64,000 bases of DNA from Porticoccaceae bacterium (GCA_024644585.1 JAHEHM010000008.1:1-64000), one strand, 5' to 3'; positions 1 to 11,055 are shown, counted from the first letter of the stretch. A program made the numbers and translations. The notes: a model not told the origin generated them from the sequence alone.

Positions 1-335
1 CCATCATTCTCAATCAGCGATTTTAAATCTTCTACGGCTAGATTGTTTTTCTTGGCAAAGGCTTCAGCCGCCCGTGAGGGTTCGCCATTATCATCAAAGG
101 CTACTTTAACCGGTGGCCCCCAATTGACAATATCTTTGTCTGGCGTCTGACGATCTAGCTCTGAGACTACAACGGCAAGTCGACGGGGCGCGGCAAAAGA
201 TTGAAAGCTTTTAAAGCTAAGCCCCTGGTCTTCTAGACCTTTAATAATGCCGTCGGTAAAGGCATTAGATAGTTTTTTTAATGATTTAGGCGGTAGCTCT
301 TCCGTGCCTAGTTCTATTAGAAAATCAGCACTCAT
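1..335 (-). CDS. glyS: Glycyl-tRNA synthetase beta subunit (N-terminal part, runs off window edge)
   Basis: Reverse-strand translation [26 protein letters not shown]...; ATGA overlap with the glyQ stop. Confidence 0.9.
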   Translation of the reverse strand, partial: MSADFLIELGTEELPPKSLKKLSNAFTDGIIKGLEDQGLSFKSFQSFAAPRRLAVVVSELDRQTPDKDIVNWGPPVKVAFDDNGEPSRAAEAFAKKNNLAVEDLKSLIEND

Positions 336-1273
336 TTTGATTCTCCCTGATGTTTTGCTATCACTTCTTTAGCGATCTTGCTATCCGCCAAGGGGAAACC
401 CGCTTCCAATCGTGAATCGAAATAGCCCTGTGCAACGCCCCTTGCTAAGGTTCTTACTCTAAGGATATAGCGTTGGCGCTCAGTGACAGAAATTGCCTTG
501 CGTGCATCTAATAGATTAAAGGTATGTGAGGCTTTCATTACCATTTCGTAGGCAGGTAATGGTAGCTTAGCCTGAATTAACTTTTCGCCATCTTTCTCGT
601 ATTGGTCAAAGGCTTTAAACAAAAATTCTGTATCAGCATGTTCAAAGTTGTAGGCTGAAAGTTCTCTTTCATTTTGCAAGAAAACGTCGCCGTAGGTCAC
701 GGTGCCAGATGAGCTTTTGGACCACACAAGATCATAGATACTATCAACACCCTGAAGATACATGGCAATTCGTTCAAGGCCGTAGGTGATCTCGCCAGTA
801 ACAGGGTAACACTCGAGTCCACCCACCTGTTGAAAGTAGGTAAACTGTGTAACTTCCATACCGTTTAGCCAGACTTCCCAGCCAAGACCCCAGGCGCCAA
901 GCGTGGGTGATTCCCAGTTATCCTCAACAAATCTTATGTCGTGAATGGCAGGATCCACGCCTAGTTCGCGCAATGAATCTAGGTATAGCTCTTGAATATT
1001 GTCCGGCGATGGCTTGAGCGCTACCTGAAACTGATAGTAATGCTGTAGACGGTTGGGGTTTTCGCCATAGCGACCATCAGTAGGTCGACGCGAGGGCTGA
1101 ACATAGGCACAGTTCCATACCTCAGGGCCAATAGAGCGCAAGAAGGTAGCCGGGTGAAATGTCCCAGCGCCCACTTCCATATCCAACGGCTGCATAATCA
1201 CACAGCCCTGTTTAGCCCAAAAGTCCTGAAGAGTCGCAATAAGCTCCTGAAAAGTTTGAGGAGCAGCCGTCAT
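332..1273 (-). CDS. glyQ: Glycyl-tRNA synthetase alpha subunit
   Basis: [46 protein letters not shown] is typical of GlyQ; start moved from 1291 to the internal Met. Confidence 0.95.
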   Translation of the reverse strand: MTAAPQTFQELIATLQDFWAKQGCVIMQPLDMEVGAGTFHPATFLRSIGPEVWNCAYVQPSRRPTDGRYGENPNRLQHYYQFQVALKPSPDNIQELYLDSLRELGVDPAIHDIRFVEDNWESPTLGAWGLGWEVWLNGMEVTQFTYFQQVGGLECYPVTGEITYGLERIAMYLQGVDSIYDLVWSKSSSGTVTYGDVFLQNERELSAYNFEHADTEFLFKAFDQYEKDGEKLIQAKLPLPAYEMVMKASHTFNLLDARKAISVTERQRYILRVRTLARGVAQGYFDSRLEAGFPLADSKIAKEVIAKHQGESK

Positions 1274-1453
1274 ATTTGCCACAAAAATCACCTAAAAAAT
1301 CGAATGTATTACTTTAGTGCGCAATTATAAACGTGCAGACTGATAAAGATAGGGGCAAAAAACACTGAAAACGTTTAATTTCACCATCCCAAACGACTTA
1401 TATCGCGATATAATGAAAGTCTAATGATTAAATATTGGTTGAATGGAGTTTAA

Positions 1454-2350
1454 ATGGCGCATATTAAACGCGGCGAAAAGGTTCGTAAGGCAGTTTTTCC
1501 TGTAGCAGGCATGGGTTCAAGATTTTTACCGGCCACCAAAGCTAATCCAAAAGAAATGATGCCAGTGGTTGATAAGCCACTCATTCAGTACGCTGTAGAG
1601 GAAGCCGTTGAGGCAGGCATTACAGAAATGATTTTTGTGACTGGCCGAACCAAGCGCAGTATTGCCGATCACTTCGATAAAGCTTATGAATTAGAGCATC
1701 AGCTCGAGCAGCGAGGCAAAAAAGAATTGCTCGAAATTGCACAGAACGTGGTGCCAAAAGGCGTTAGTTGCACCTATATTCGTCAAAACGAAGCCTTAGG
1801 CCTGGGTCACGCAGTTGCCGTTACCGCCCACCTAGTTGGCGATGAGCCTTTTGCTGTTTTATTGGCAGATGATTTAATTCATCACAAAAAAGGCGCTGTA
1901 AAGCAAATGGTTGAAGCCTTTGATTATTACAAAAGTTCAGTGATTGCTGTGCAGCAGGTCGATGGCCCTGAGATTTCATCCTATGGCGTAATCAGCGGTA
2001 AAAAGCAGACTGATAGAGTTCATCTATTAAATGAAATCGTTGAAAAACCCGCCTTTGAAGACGCGCCATCAAACATGGGCGTCACTGGTCGCTATATTTT
2101 TACCCCACAAATTTTTGAACATCTGGCAAAACTTAAGCCAGGGGCTGGCGGCGAATTGCAGCTCACAGACGCTATTCAGACATTATTAAAAGCCGAGCAG
2201 GTGCTTGCCTATGAGTATGAGGGCATTCGTTATGACTGTGGTAGTAAGTTGGGACTGTTAAAAGCTAACATTGAATTGGGTATAGAGCATCATGAAATCG
2301 GTGATGAACTTCGTGAATATTTGCGGACCGAACTGCCCGAGAAATTATGA
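1454..2350 (+). CDS. galU: UTP--glucose-1-phosphate uridylyltransferase
   Basis: KAVFPVAGMGSRFLPATKANPKEMMPVVDKPLIQYAVEEA motif. Confidence 0.95.
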   Translation: MAHIKRGEKVRKAVFPVAGMGSRFLPATKANPKEMMPVVDKPLIQYAVEEAVEAGITEMIFVTGRTKRSIADHFDKAYELEHQLEQRGKKELLEIAQNVVPKGVSCTYIRQNEALGLGHAVAVTAHLVGDEPFAVLLADDLIHHKKGAVKQMVEAFDYYKSSVIAVQQVDGPEISSYGVISGKKQTDRVHLLNEIVEKPAFEDAPSNMGVTGRYIFTPQIFEHLAKLKPGAGGELQLTDAIQTLLKAEQVLAYEYEGIRYDCGSKLGLLKANIELGIEHHEIGDELREYLRTELPEKL

Positions 2351-3231
2351 AATCTGCCCTTGCGCTCAGCCTGCTAAAAATAATCTCGCTTTTACCTCTG
2401 GGTTTGGCGAGATTTTTTGGTTACATCATGGGCGTATTGATGACGATCTTTGCGACGGTTGCTTATAAGACCACCCAGCAAAATCTAGGCCATTGTTTTC
2501 CTGACAACCCACCTAAAGCTAATAGAGCGCTAGCCAAAGCTAGGATGAAGCATCTTGGGCAAGCCTTTTTTGAAACTCCGGGCCTATGGCGAAGACCTTC
2601 GAGCTGGTTGCAATCAAAAATTGTCGCGGTTGAGGGAGAGTCGTACCTTAAAGATGCCATTGCCAATGATCGCGGTACTATTTTATTAATACCTCATCAG
2701 GGAAACTGGGAGGTAATTGGGCTCTGGGTGGCAAAGCAGGCAGCTATGACCTCTCTGTATCAGCCGCCAAAAAATCGTCTGCTGGGAAATTGGATTAAAA
2801 AATCTCGCGAGCAAACGGGAGCCAATCTAGTGCCAACCAATGTCCGCGGGGTAGCGGCTCTACTTAAAGCCCTCAACCGAGGCGAGACTGTGGCGATTCT
2901 TCCCGATCAGCAACCACCAAAGGCTAGCGGTGATTTTGCACCCTTATTTGGCAAGCCGGCATTGACCATGACATTGGCTTATAACCTGCTTAACCGATCT
3001 AATAGTCAGGCCCTATTTTGCACCGCACTGCGTGAAAAAGGCGGTTGGAGATTACATTTTGTTCCGGCTGACCAGGCTATCTACAGTGAGGATCAGGCGA
3101 TTAGCCTCAAGGCCATGAATCAGGGCGTTGAATCTATTGCCGCTCTGGCTATGGACCAGTATCAGTGGGAATATAAGCGCTATCGCACACAGCCTGAGGG
3201 CTGCTCATCTATTTATTCGTCTGGAAGCTAA
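2347..3231 (+). CDS. Lipid A biosynthesis lauroyl/myristoyl acyltransferase family (LpxL/HtrB-like)
   Basis: HQGNWE motif, N-terminal membrane segment, LPDQQPP motif. Confidence 0.85.
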   Translation: MKSALALSLLKIISLLPLGLARFFGYIMGVLMTIFATVAYKTTQQNLGHCFPDNPPKANRALAKARMKHLGQAFFETPGLWRRPSSWLQSKIVAVEGESYLKDAIANDRGTILLIPHQGNWEVIGLWVAKQAAMTSLYQPPKNRLLGNWIKKSREQTGANLVPTNVRGVAALLKALNRGETVAILPDQQPPKASGDFAPLFGKPALTMTLAYNLLNRSNSQALFCTALREKGGWRLHFVPADQAIYSEDQAISLKAMNQGVESIAALAMDQYQWEYKRYRTQPEGCSSIYSSGS

Positions 3232-3234
3232 GCT

Positions 3235-3804
3235 TTGACACTGTCGTCAATTATGCCTGTTAATCATGCTGAAATATCTTGGTATAACATGCTATCTCAA
3301 ACAGATTACCGCGTGCCTAGGCTATGGCGGGACTGGTTGTTTGACGCAGGATCCTTAACTCAGCGGTTACTGGATGCCAGTGATGGCGAGCTGTCGGTGC
3401 ATGTAATTAAGCAGCAATTTCAAGTGCCATCATTATCAGAGCGGCATGTCTTGGGGCTAGCGGATAGGCAGCAGGCATTGATTCGTGAAGTGTTATTATG
3501 TGGTGCTGGCCAACCATGGGTTTTTGCACGCAGTATAATTCCCCTAACGACAGTCTCAGGGCGATTGCGTAAGCTCAGACAGTTGGATAATCAACCTCTG
3601 GGTGCGCTGTTGTTTAAAGACCCTTCAATGACCCGTGAGGCGGTTGAAGTTGCCTGTGTTAACGATAACAACAACCAACTACCTTGCCGATCTCTAGATG
3701 ATGAAAGCCCTATTTGGGGAAGACGCTCCGTCTTTAGGCTAGATAAAAAGCCCTTATTGGTTGCTGAATTTTTTCTGCCGTCATTTAACCCAGAGAGTCG
3801 ATAA
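3235..3804 (+). CDS. ubiC: Chorismate--pyruvate lyase
   Basis: UbiC-like WVFARSIIP...LGALLF...WGRRSVF; directly upstream of ubiA. Confidence 0.85.
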   Translation: MTLSSIMPVNHAEISWYNMLSQTDYRVPRLWRDWLFDAGSLTQRLLDASDGELSVHVIKQQFQVPSLSERHVLGLADRQQALIREVLLCGAGQPWVFARSIIPLTTVSGRLRKLRQLDNQPLGALLFKDPSMTREAVEVACVNDNNNQLPCRSLDDESPIWGRRSVFRLDKKPLLVAEFFLPSFNPESR

Positions 3805-3825
3805 TGGATAAGATTTTGATAACCC

Positions 3826-4692
3826 ATGAAACCTGCTAAACAGTTACAACAGAATCCCTGGATTCGCCTAATGCGTTTTGACAAACCCATTGGTATATAC
3901 CTGTTACTATGGCCAACTTACTGGGGGCTGTGGTTTGCTTCAAATGGCCAGCCTAGTTTGAAGAATTTGATCATATTCACTTTGGGCGTGGTTGTGATGA
4001 GAGCTGCGGGCTGTGTGATTAATGACTATGCGGATCGTCATGTGGATGGCAAGGTAGAGCGTACCCGTCATAGACCGATTCCTGCAGGCGAGATAGCGCC
4101 ACAGCATGCACTGCTAGTATTTTTTGTGTTATTGATAATTGCACTGGGCCTAGTGGTTGCGACAAATATTCTAACTGTCCAGTTAGCGATTGTGGGTACA
4201 TTGCTAGCCGCTTGCTACCCATTTTTAAAGCGTATAACGCACCTGCCTCAGCTGGGCTTGGGTGTGGCTTGGGCCTGGGCAATACCTATGGCATTTGCGG
4301 CAGAGCAGCAGGCACTGCCAGAGGTTCTTTGGTTAATTGTTGTGGCGATTATTTGTTGGACGGTTGCCTTTGATACCTATTACGCAATGGTTGATCGAGA
4401 TGATGACTTAAAAACAGGCATTAAATCTACCGCCATCTTATTTGGTCAATATGACTTAGTGATTGTGGCAAGCTTGCAGTTCATGATGCTGTTATTTTTG
4501 GTAATAGCAGGGCATTATTTTGATCGCGGCTGGATTTACATGGCGGGTTTGGTTATGGCGGCAGGCTATTTTATTCACCAGCATCTTCAAGCCAGAGAGC
4601 GCAACAAAGAAAATTGCTTTAGGGCATTCCTTAATAATCATCGCGTAGGGATGGTTATTTTTATTGCCTTAGCTCTGGATTATCGCCTCTAA
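3826..4692 (+). CDS. ubiA: 4-hydroxybenzoate octaprenyltransferase
   Basis: MRFDKPIGIYLLLWPTYWGLW, NDYADRHVDGKVERTRHRPI motifs. Confidence 0.95.
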   Translation: MKPAKQLQQNPWIRLMRFDKPIGIYLLLWPTYWGLWFASNGQPSLKNLIIFTLGVVVMRAAGCVINDYADRHVDGKVERTRHRPIPAGEIAPQHALLVFFVLLIIALGLVVATNILTVQLAIVGTLLAACYPFLKRITHLPQLGLGVAWAWAIPMAFAAEQQALPEVLWLIVVAIICWTVAFDTYYAMVDRDDDLKTGIKSTAILFGQYDLVIVASLQFMMLLFLVIAGHYFDRGWIYMAGLVMAAGYFIHQHLQARERNKENCFRAFLNNHRVGMVIFIALALDYRL

Positions 4693-5469
4693 TTATACTT
4701 CTGCGCGACAGAATACCCATTTATTGCCTTCACTCATGGCTGAGTTATAGCTGTAACCATCTACATTGAACTCTTTTAGCTGCTCAGCCACAGTAATCTT
4801 ATTTTTAATAATAAAGGCACTCATTAGGCCCCGCGCACGTTTGGCATAAAAGCTAATAATTTTATATTTATCATTTTTTTGATCCATAAATACTGGGGTG
4901 ATAATTTCAGCGTTAAGGTTTTTTGGCTGCACCGATTTAAAGTACTCATTGGAAGCAAGATTGATCAAAGTTGAGTTGGACTGTGCCGATAACAGCTTAT
5001 TTAGTTCATCGGTGATAATACTCCCCCAGAATTGGTAAAGATTAGTACCACGTTGGTTGGCAAACTGGGTTCCCATCTCTAATCTATAGGGCTGCATGAG
5101 ATCTAGCGGCCGCAATAAGCCATAGAGCCCGGACAGAATGCGCAAATTATCCTGAGCAAAATTCAGCTCATCTGTGGACATGTTGTCTGCGTCTAGCCCC
5201 TGATAAACATCGCCCTTGAAAGCGAGCACTGCCTGCTTGGCATTGTCGGGTGAAAAGGGCGTTTGCCATTCTTGGAAGCGTTCGAAGTTTAGCGCGCCCA
5301 GCTTGTCACTTAGGCTCATTAGCGAGCAAATATCCTCAGGTGACAATAGTCGTAACTCATTTAAAAGCTGCTCAGAATGCTCTAAGAGTAGCGGCTGGCT
5401 ATACTCTTGAGATGTTGCAGATTGGCTATAATCTAATTTTTTAGCGGGTGAGATAACGGTCAGCATCAT
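4693..5469 (-). CDS. yaaA: Peroxide stress protein YaaA (DUF328)
   Basis: MMLTVISPAKKLDYS..., YQGLDADNMS, LSGLYGLLRPLDLMQPYRLEMG. Confidence 0.93.
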   Translation of the reverse strand: MMLTVISPAKKLDYSQSATSQEYSQPLLLEHSEQLLNELRLLSPEDICSLMSLSDKLGALNFERFQEWQTPFSPDNAKQAVLAFKGDVYQGLDADNMSTDELNFAQDNLRILSGLYGLLRPLDLMQPYRLEMGTQFANQRGTNLYQFWGSIITDELNKLLSAQSNSTLINLASNEYFKSVQPKNLNAEIITPVFMDQKNDKYKIISFYAKRARGLMSAFIIKNKITVAEQLKEFNVDGYSYNSAMSEGNKWVFCRAEV

Positions 5470-5574
5470 AATGGCTTCGGCCCTATAACTGGTTGCACAA
5501 ATTTCTTTTTCTTATTCTACTGTAAAATTGTCTGTTTGGTCTTGTTTCATAAAATATTCAGGTAGAATAGCCCC

Positions 5575-6117
5575 ATGAAATTTTTAGACAATATGTTGCA
5601 AGCGATTAATTGTTTTACCTGTGGGGTAGGGCGAGTTATTGCTTGGCTGTGTCTACTGCTGGTGGGTTTGACCGTTTTAGTAGTGCTTTTAAGATATTTC
5701 TTTGGCATGGGCTCTATCGCTGTTCAGGAGTCTGTTACCTACGTGCATTCGATTATTTTTATGTTGGGATTAGCCGTCGCCTTACAGCGTGGCGGGCATG
5801 TGCGCGTGGATATTTTTTACCGAAACTTTTCAGCACAGCGCAAGGCATGGGTTAATTTGCTGGGGGGCATATTTTTCTTATTGCCATTTTGTGGCCTCAT
5901 ACTTTTTAGTAGCTGGGACTATGTTTTAGCGAGCTGGGCGATTAAGGAAACATCGGCTGAAAGTGGCGGTATTGCTGCGGTTTACTTACTTAAGTCACTG
6001 ATGATTTTGATGCCCATCACGCTGGCATTACAGGGCCTGTCGCAGATTCTAAGTAGTCTGTTATGCATTAAAGGCATTACCCCTAAGGCGGCGTTTACTC
6101 CTGAGGGAGATGCCTAA
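5575..6117 (+). CDS. TRAP transporter small permease (DctQ-like)
   Basis: Four-TM DctQ-like protein with RGGHVRVDIFYRNFS; stop/start coupled to a DctM gene. Confidence 0.85.
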   Translation: MKFLDNMLQAINCFTCGVGRVIAWLCLLLVGLTVLVVLLRYFFGMGSIAVQESVTYVHSIIFMLGLAVALQRGGHVRVDIFYRNFSAQRKAWVNLLGGIFFLLPFCGLILFSSWDYVLASWAIKETSAESGGIAAVYLLKSLMILMPITLALQGLSQILSSLLCIKGITPKAAFTPEGDA

Positions 6118-7490
6118 TGGCGGAATGGATTCCCTTTGTGATGTTTTTAACCGTTTGCTTGGTTTTAATGGCTGGCTATCCCGTGGCTTTCTCACTGGCG
6201 GGTACGGCATTAATTTTTGCTTTTTTTGGCATGCTGACGGGGCACTTTGATCCGGCATTTTTACAGGCACTACCCAACCGTCTGTATGGCATTATGCAAA
6301 ATGGCACCCTGATAGCTGTGCCCCTATTTGTACTGATGGGGATTATGCTAGAAAAATCCCGTTTAGCAGAAGACCTGCTCAGCAGTATGGCGGATTTATT
6401 TGGCAGATTTCGCAGTGGCTTGGGTGTTTCAGTGGTGCTTGTGGGTGCGCTATTAGCGGCGAGTACCGGTATTGTGGGCGCCACTGTGGTGACCATGGGC
6501 TTGATGTCACTACCGACCATGCTCAAAAGAGGTTATTCCTCCTCACAGGCGACGGGTATCATTGCCGCTACCGGCACTTTGGGTCAGATTATCCCGCCAT
6601 CAATTGCCTTAGTATTGCTGGGCGATACGCTGTCGAGTGCCTATCAGCAGGCGCAGCTCAACATGGGGATCTTCACCCCTAAAACAGTCTCTATTGGCGA
6701 CCTTTTTGTGGGGGCGATTGTCCCAGGGCTGATATTGGTGCTGTTTTATATTAGCTATGTGATTGTTTTTGCGCGCCCAGTGTCTAATGTTCAGGAGACG
6801 CAAGAAGGCTCAGCACCAGCGGTTAAGATCTCGGCGTTGCTCGCCAATTTACTACCGCCTGTTGTTTTAATAATTGCTGTATTGGGTTCTATTCTCGCGG
6901 GGGCGGCAACGCCTTCAGAAGCTGCCGGAGTAGGTGCATTTGGCGCCCTGTTATTAGCGGCGTTAAAAGGCCGACTAAACATGACAAGGTTGCGCGAGGT
7001 AACCCAGGGAACCGCCGAAGTAACCTCAATGGTTTTTTTGATACTTATTGGCGCAGCTGTTTTCTCATTGGTATTTCGCGGCTTTGGTGGCGAAGAAATT
7101 GTCGAACAGTTTTTTGCCAATTTGCCTGGAGGCCTTTTCACAGCAACCCTATTGGTGATGCTAGTTATTTTCTTGCTCGGGTTTATTCTAGATTTTATCG
7201 AAATAACCTTTGTGGTTGTGCCTATTGTGGGCCCTGTATTATTGGCGATGGGCTTAGATCCAGTATGGCTTGGGGTGATGATAGCGATTAACCTACAAAC
7301 CTCTTTTTTAACCCCACCATTTGGTTTTGCGCTATTTTATTTGCGGGGTGTCGCGCCCGCGACGGTTGAGACTTCAGCAATGTATCGCGGAGTGATTCCG
7401 TTTATTATTATGCAGTTAATACTCATGATAATGCTGGCTATTTGGCCCCAGCTCGCCACATGGCTGCCAGATTTGGTTTACGGCCACTAA
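6117..7490 (+). CDS. TRAP transporter large permease (DctM-like)
   Basis: GATVVTMGLMSLPTMLKRGYSSSQATGIIAATGTLGQIIPPSIALVLLGD typical of DctM. Confidence 0.93.
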   Translation: MAEWIPFVMFLTVCLVLMAGYPVAFSLAGTALIFAFFGMLTGHFDPAFLQALPNRLYGIMQNGTLIAVPLFVLMGIMLEKSRLAEDLLSSMADLFGRFRSGLGVSVVLVGALLAASTGIVGATVVTMGLMSLPTMLKRGYSSSQATGIIAATGTLGQIIPPSIALVLLGDTLSSAYQQAQLNMGIFTPKTVSIGDLFVGAIVPGLILVLFYISYVIVFARPVSNVQETQEGSAPAVKISALLANLLPPVVLIIAVLGSILAGAATPSEAAGVGAFGALLLAALKGRLNMTRLREVTQGTAEVTSMVFLILIGAAVFSLVFRGFGGEEIVEQFFANLPGGLFTATLLVMLVIFLLGFILDFIEITFVVVPIVGPVLLAMGLDPVWLGVMIAINLQTSFLTPPFGFALFYLRGVAPATVETSAMYRGVIPFIIMQLILMIMLAIWPQLATWLPDLVYGH

Positions 7491-7501
7491 ACAATCCTGC
7501 T

Positions 7502-8443
7502 TTAAAAAATCAGTGCCTCAAAAATTTGCTTTCTTAGGCTAGGCTCTTCGTTGGCCATATGGTGGTAGGCATTTTCGATAATTTGTAATTGCATCTGCGG
7601 CAGTTTTTTTTCAAAAACCTCAAGGTTATATTTCCAGTCTAGGGTTTGGTCTGAGGTGCCCTGAATAATATTAACGGGGTAATCACTACCAATACAGGTT
7701 TCAAATTCTTTAGCCCATTTTTCAGCAGCGCCAAACCAAGGCATTGGCATCACCTTAGGTTGAAGAAAATCTTTTTCACGAAGAAACGCTAAAAAATCGG
7801 CGTCATGAGAGCTTTCGCCAAAACGTCTTTTCAGGGCTTTGCGAAAGGGTGCCACAATCGGCAAAAGGTGACGATTGAGCCACCATCCCTTTGGATGAAG
7901 CAGGGGTGCTAAAAGGTTTAAAGAGGCAAAGGGGTAGGGTGCATTTTTGTCAGCGTCTAATAAATGCTTGAGTAAAATAGCGCCTCCAGTGCTTTGGCCT
8001 AGGCTATGTAAAGGACCGGTAAATCGCTGCTGGCAGACTGTTATTATCTGGTCCAGCACAAAGGTGTATTCCGAAAAATCATTGATAGAGGCCCTTTCGC
8101 CATCAGATAGCCCAAGACCCGGTAAGTCAAAACAGACTACCGTGAAATCTTGGTCTAATAGGTGGTTAATTAAAGGGCCAAATAAGCCTAGGTGATCTAA
8201 GTAGCCGTGGACAATAACGGCGGTGCCTTTCGGAACAGAGGGTTCCCATGCGGCGGCAAAAATAGCCTGTTGCTTAACCTGAAGTGTCCCCAGATAAAAG
8301 GTTAGCTCGGACGCTTTACCCGGCAGGTGGTAATGGCTTGTGTACGAGGACAATAGAGGGCTTAGCGTCTGGTAATCGACGACATCAAATACCGGCAGTG
8401 TTTTTTTAAGTTCGACAATTGAGTCCGAGTTAAACTCGAGCAT
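7502..8443 (-). CDS. Alpha/beta hydrolase (monoacylglycerol lipase-like)
   Basis: VIVHGYLDHLGLFGPLI, GLGLSDG, SLGQSTGGAI nucleophile elbow. Confidence 0.85.
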   Translation of the reverse strand: MLEFNSDSIVELKKTLPVFDVVDYQTLSPLLSSYTSHYHLPGKASELTFYLGTLQVKQQAIFAAAWEPSVPKGTAVIVHGYLDHLGLFGPLINHLLDQDFTVVCFDLPGLGLSDGERASINDFSEYTFVLDQIITVCQQRFTGPLHSLGQSTGGAILLKHLLDADKNAPYPFASLNLLAPLLHPKGWWLNRHLLPIVAPFRKALKRRFGESSHDADFLAFLREKDFLQPKVMPMPWFGAAEKWAKEFETCIGSDYPVNIIQGTSDQTLDWKYNLEVFEKKLPQMQLQIIENAYHHMANEEPSLRKQIFEALIF

Positions 8444-8574
8444 GCCGCACCCCTTATAAGCTTATTAGTTTAATTTTTTATAGCGCTATACTTATAATCG
8501 CACAGCCACGACTAAATTCAAGGAATGAATTACGTCATAACAAAATAGGGCGAATTTAACCTGTTGAGTGCAGG

Positions 8575-8979
8575 CTAGTCAGTTGATAGAGAAATATCGT
8601 ACACACCCGCTTCTCTTGCCTGATCAGAAATAATTACAAAGACTTCTGTTTTAGCTTTGGGGTGGGAACTAATTACAACTTTAGCCTCGGGTTTTGCAGC
8701 GTGTAAGCGCTCAACATTGGCTCTTACAGAGCGAATATCAATTCTTCGGCCTTCTAGCATAATTTCATTGCTTTCAGAAACTCGAAAAACAATATTAGTA
8801 TTGGCAGAGTCGGGCGGCGGTTGATCAGAGGTGGGTGGGCGGTCTACATTAAGACCAGTTTCATTAACGAAAGATGCAGTTACAATAAAGAAAATAAGCA
8901 TGATAAACACCACATCCAACATGGGTGTTAAATCAATTTGGGAATCGTCTTCCCCTTTGCGTCTTTTACCTAAAGCCAT
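8575..8979 (-). CDS. ExbD/TolR family biopolymer transport protein
   Basis: DSQIDLTPMLDVVFIMLIFFIVTASFV motif. Confidence 0.92.
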   Translation of the reverse strand: MALGKRRKGEDDSQIDLTPMLDVVFIMLIFFIVTASFVNETGLNVDRPPTSDQPPPDSANTNIVFRVSESNEIMLEGRRIDIRSVRANVERLHAAKPEAKVVISSHPKAKTEVFVIISDQAREAGVYDISLSTD

Positions 8980-9131
8980 TTTAAAAAAGCCTCTATCTAT
9001 GCATCTTATGAACCAGTTGGATTCTACTGTAATTTAAAAAAATTACTAGTGATTCCTTTCTGCTAGCTATGATTCATCTATGTTATTCTAGATTTATTAC
9101 CACAGTATTTAATTATTTGCCGATTAAGCCT

Positions 9132-9938
9132 ATGCCTGAGCTTCCTGAAGTTGAAACCACCCTCCGCGGGATAGCGCCCTTTGTAGAGGGCCAGAATATT
9201 ACTGCATTAACCGTCAGACAGCCAAGCTTACGTTGGCCTGTCACTGACAATATACAGGCCATAGCCCGCGGACAAAAAATTGAGCAGTTATCGCGCCGAG
9301 CCAAATATATTATCTTACAGCTAGAAAGCGGTTCCATGCTGATACATCTGGGCATGAGTGGCAGTTTGCGTATTTCTAACCCCAGTGAAACTTGGCGAAA
9401 GCATGATCATATTGAGATGCAGCTCAGCAATGGTCGCGCGCTACGCTATCACGATCCGCGACGTTTTGGTTGCTGGCTGTGGTCGGCAGAAGACCACCAT
9501 CAGTTAAAAAAATTAGGGCCTGAACCGCTCTCCAATAATTTTGATGGCGATGGTTTATTTCAAGCATCACGCAATCGAAAGCTTGCAGTAAAACCGTTTA
9601 TTATGACCAACGCAGTGGTGGTTGGCGTGGGAAATATCTATGCCACAGAGGCGCTTTTTCGCAGTGGTATCAGGCCTAACCGTGCAGCTAACAAAATCTC
9701 TAAACAGCGCTATCAAATACTTTCCGGCAATATAAAGGAGATTTTGGCAGAAGCGATTAAGCAGGGAGGAACCACCTTGCGTGACTTTGTTAATAGTGAC
9801 GGCCAACCAGGCTATTTTCAGCAGTCCTTGGATGTCTATGGGCGAGGAGGAGAGCCTTGCAAAAAATGTGGGACAACGCTTAAGGAATTAAAGCTTGGCC
9901 AGCGCAGCTCGGTGTATTGCCCAAGCTGCCAAACCTAA
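9132..9938 (+). CDS. mutM: Formamidopyrimidine-DNA glycosylase
   Basis: MPELPEVETTLRGI N-terminus and C-terminal zinc finger CKKCGTTLKELKLGQRSSVYCPSCQ; start moved from 9069. Confidence 0.96.
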   Translation: MPELPEVETTLRGIAPFVEGQNITALTVRQPSLRWPVTDNIQAIARGQKIEQLSRRAKYIILQLESGSMLIHLGMSGSLRISNPSETWRKHDHIEMQLSNGRALRYHDPRRFGCWLWSAEDHHQLKKLGPEPLSNNFDGDGLFQASRNRKLAVKPFIMTNAVVVGVGNIYATEALFRSGIRPNRAANKISKQRYQILSGNIKEILAEAIKQGGTTLRDFVNSDGQPGYFQQSLDVYGRGGEPCKKCGTTLKELKLGQRSSVYCPSCQT

Positions 9939-9939
9939 C

Positions 9940-10440
<501 letters not shown>

Positions 10441-10464
10441 TTATGGATCGGCATATTACTTAAA

Positions 10465-11055
10465 TTACGCCGTTTGCTCAACGTATTCAAATAAACAGTA
10501 GCGAACATTGCCAGCGATTTTGTCCTTAATTAGTCGCCAACTCAGGGGTAAGTCTTGAGCTTCGGTTGCCGGAAATTCACAGTATATCTGGGCTTTAGAG
10601 GCCAACCAGTTACCAGAAATAAGCAACCTGCTGGCCTGTTTGTGAAGCTTCATGTCAAAGGGTGGATCAAGAAAAATAATATCGTATGGTTTGGCTGTAT
10701 TTCCACGCTCAAGCAATTTTTGGCAATCACCAGAGACAATATCAAGATTATTTGCCGTAAGCTGTGCTTGATTATGTCTCAGTTCAGAAATAGCTTGAGA
10801 ATTCGCTTCAATAGCAACGCAACAATCCGCTCCCCGTGAAAGTGCTTCAAAACAGAGAGCGCCAGAACCTGCAAAAAGGTCTAGGCATCGAGCGCCCTCA
10901 ATACTGGGCGCAAGCCAGTTAAAGAGCGTTTCGCGGATGCGACTGCCAGTTGGGCGCAAGCCATCCACAGACACAAAGCGAAGATTTCGGCTACGCCATT
11001 TGCCGCCGATAATGCGCACTGAACCCGATGATTGTTGAGATCCTTTTTTTGCCAA
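10465..11055 (-). CDS. rsmD: 16S rRNA (guanine966-N2)-methyltransferase
   Basis: VRIIGGKWRSRNLRF...RPTGSRIRETLFNWL; DPPF motif. Confidence 0.93.
   Translation of the reverse strand: MAKKGSQQSSGSVRIIGGKWRSRNLRFVSVDGLRPTGSRIRETLFNWLAPSIEGARCLDLFAGSGALCFEALSRGADCCVAIEANSQAISELRHNQAQLTANNLDIVSGDCQKLLERGNTAKPYDIIFLDPPFDMKLHKQASRLLISGNWLASKAQIYCEFPATEAQDLPLSWRLIKDKIAGNVRYCLFEYVEQTA

Noticed and set aside
4690-4695. Zero-gap convergent ubiA/yaaA stops with no terminator between
   Set aside because: Unusual-looking but common in compact genomes; no further signal
6791-7141. 116-aa minus-strand ORF
   Set aside because: Antisense shadow of the TRAP large permease gene
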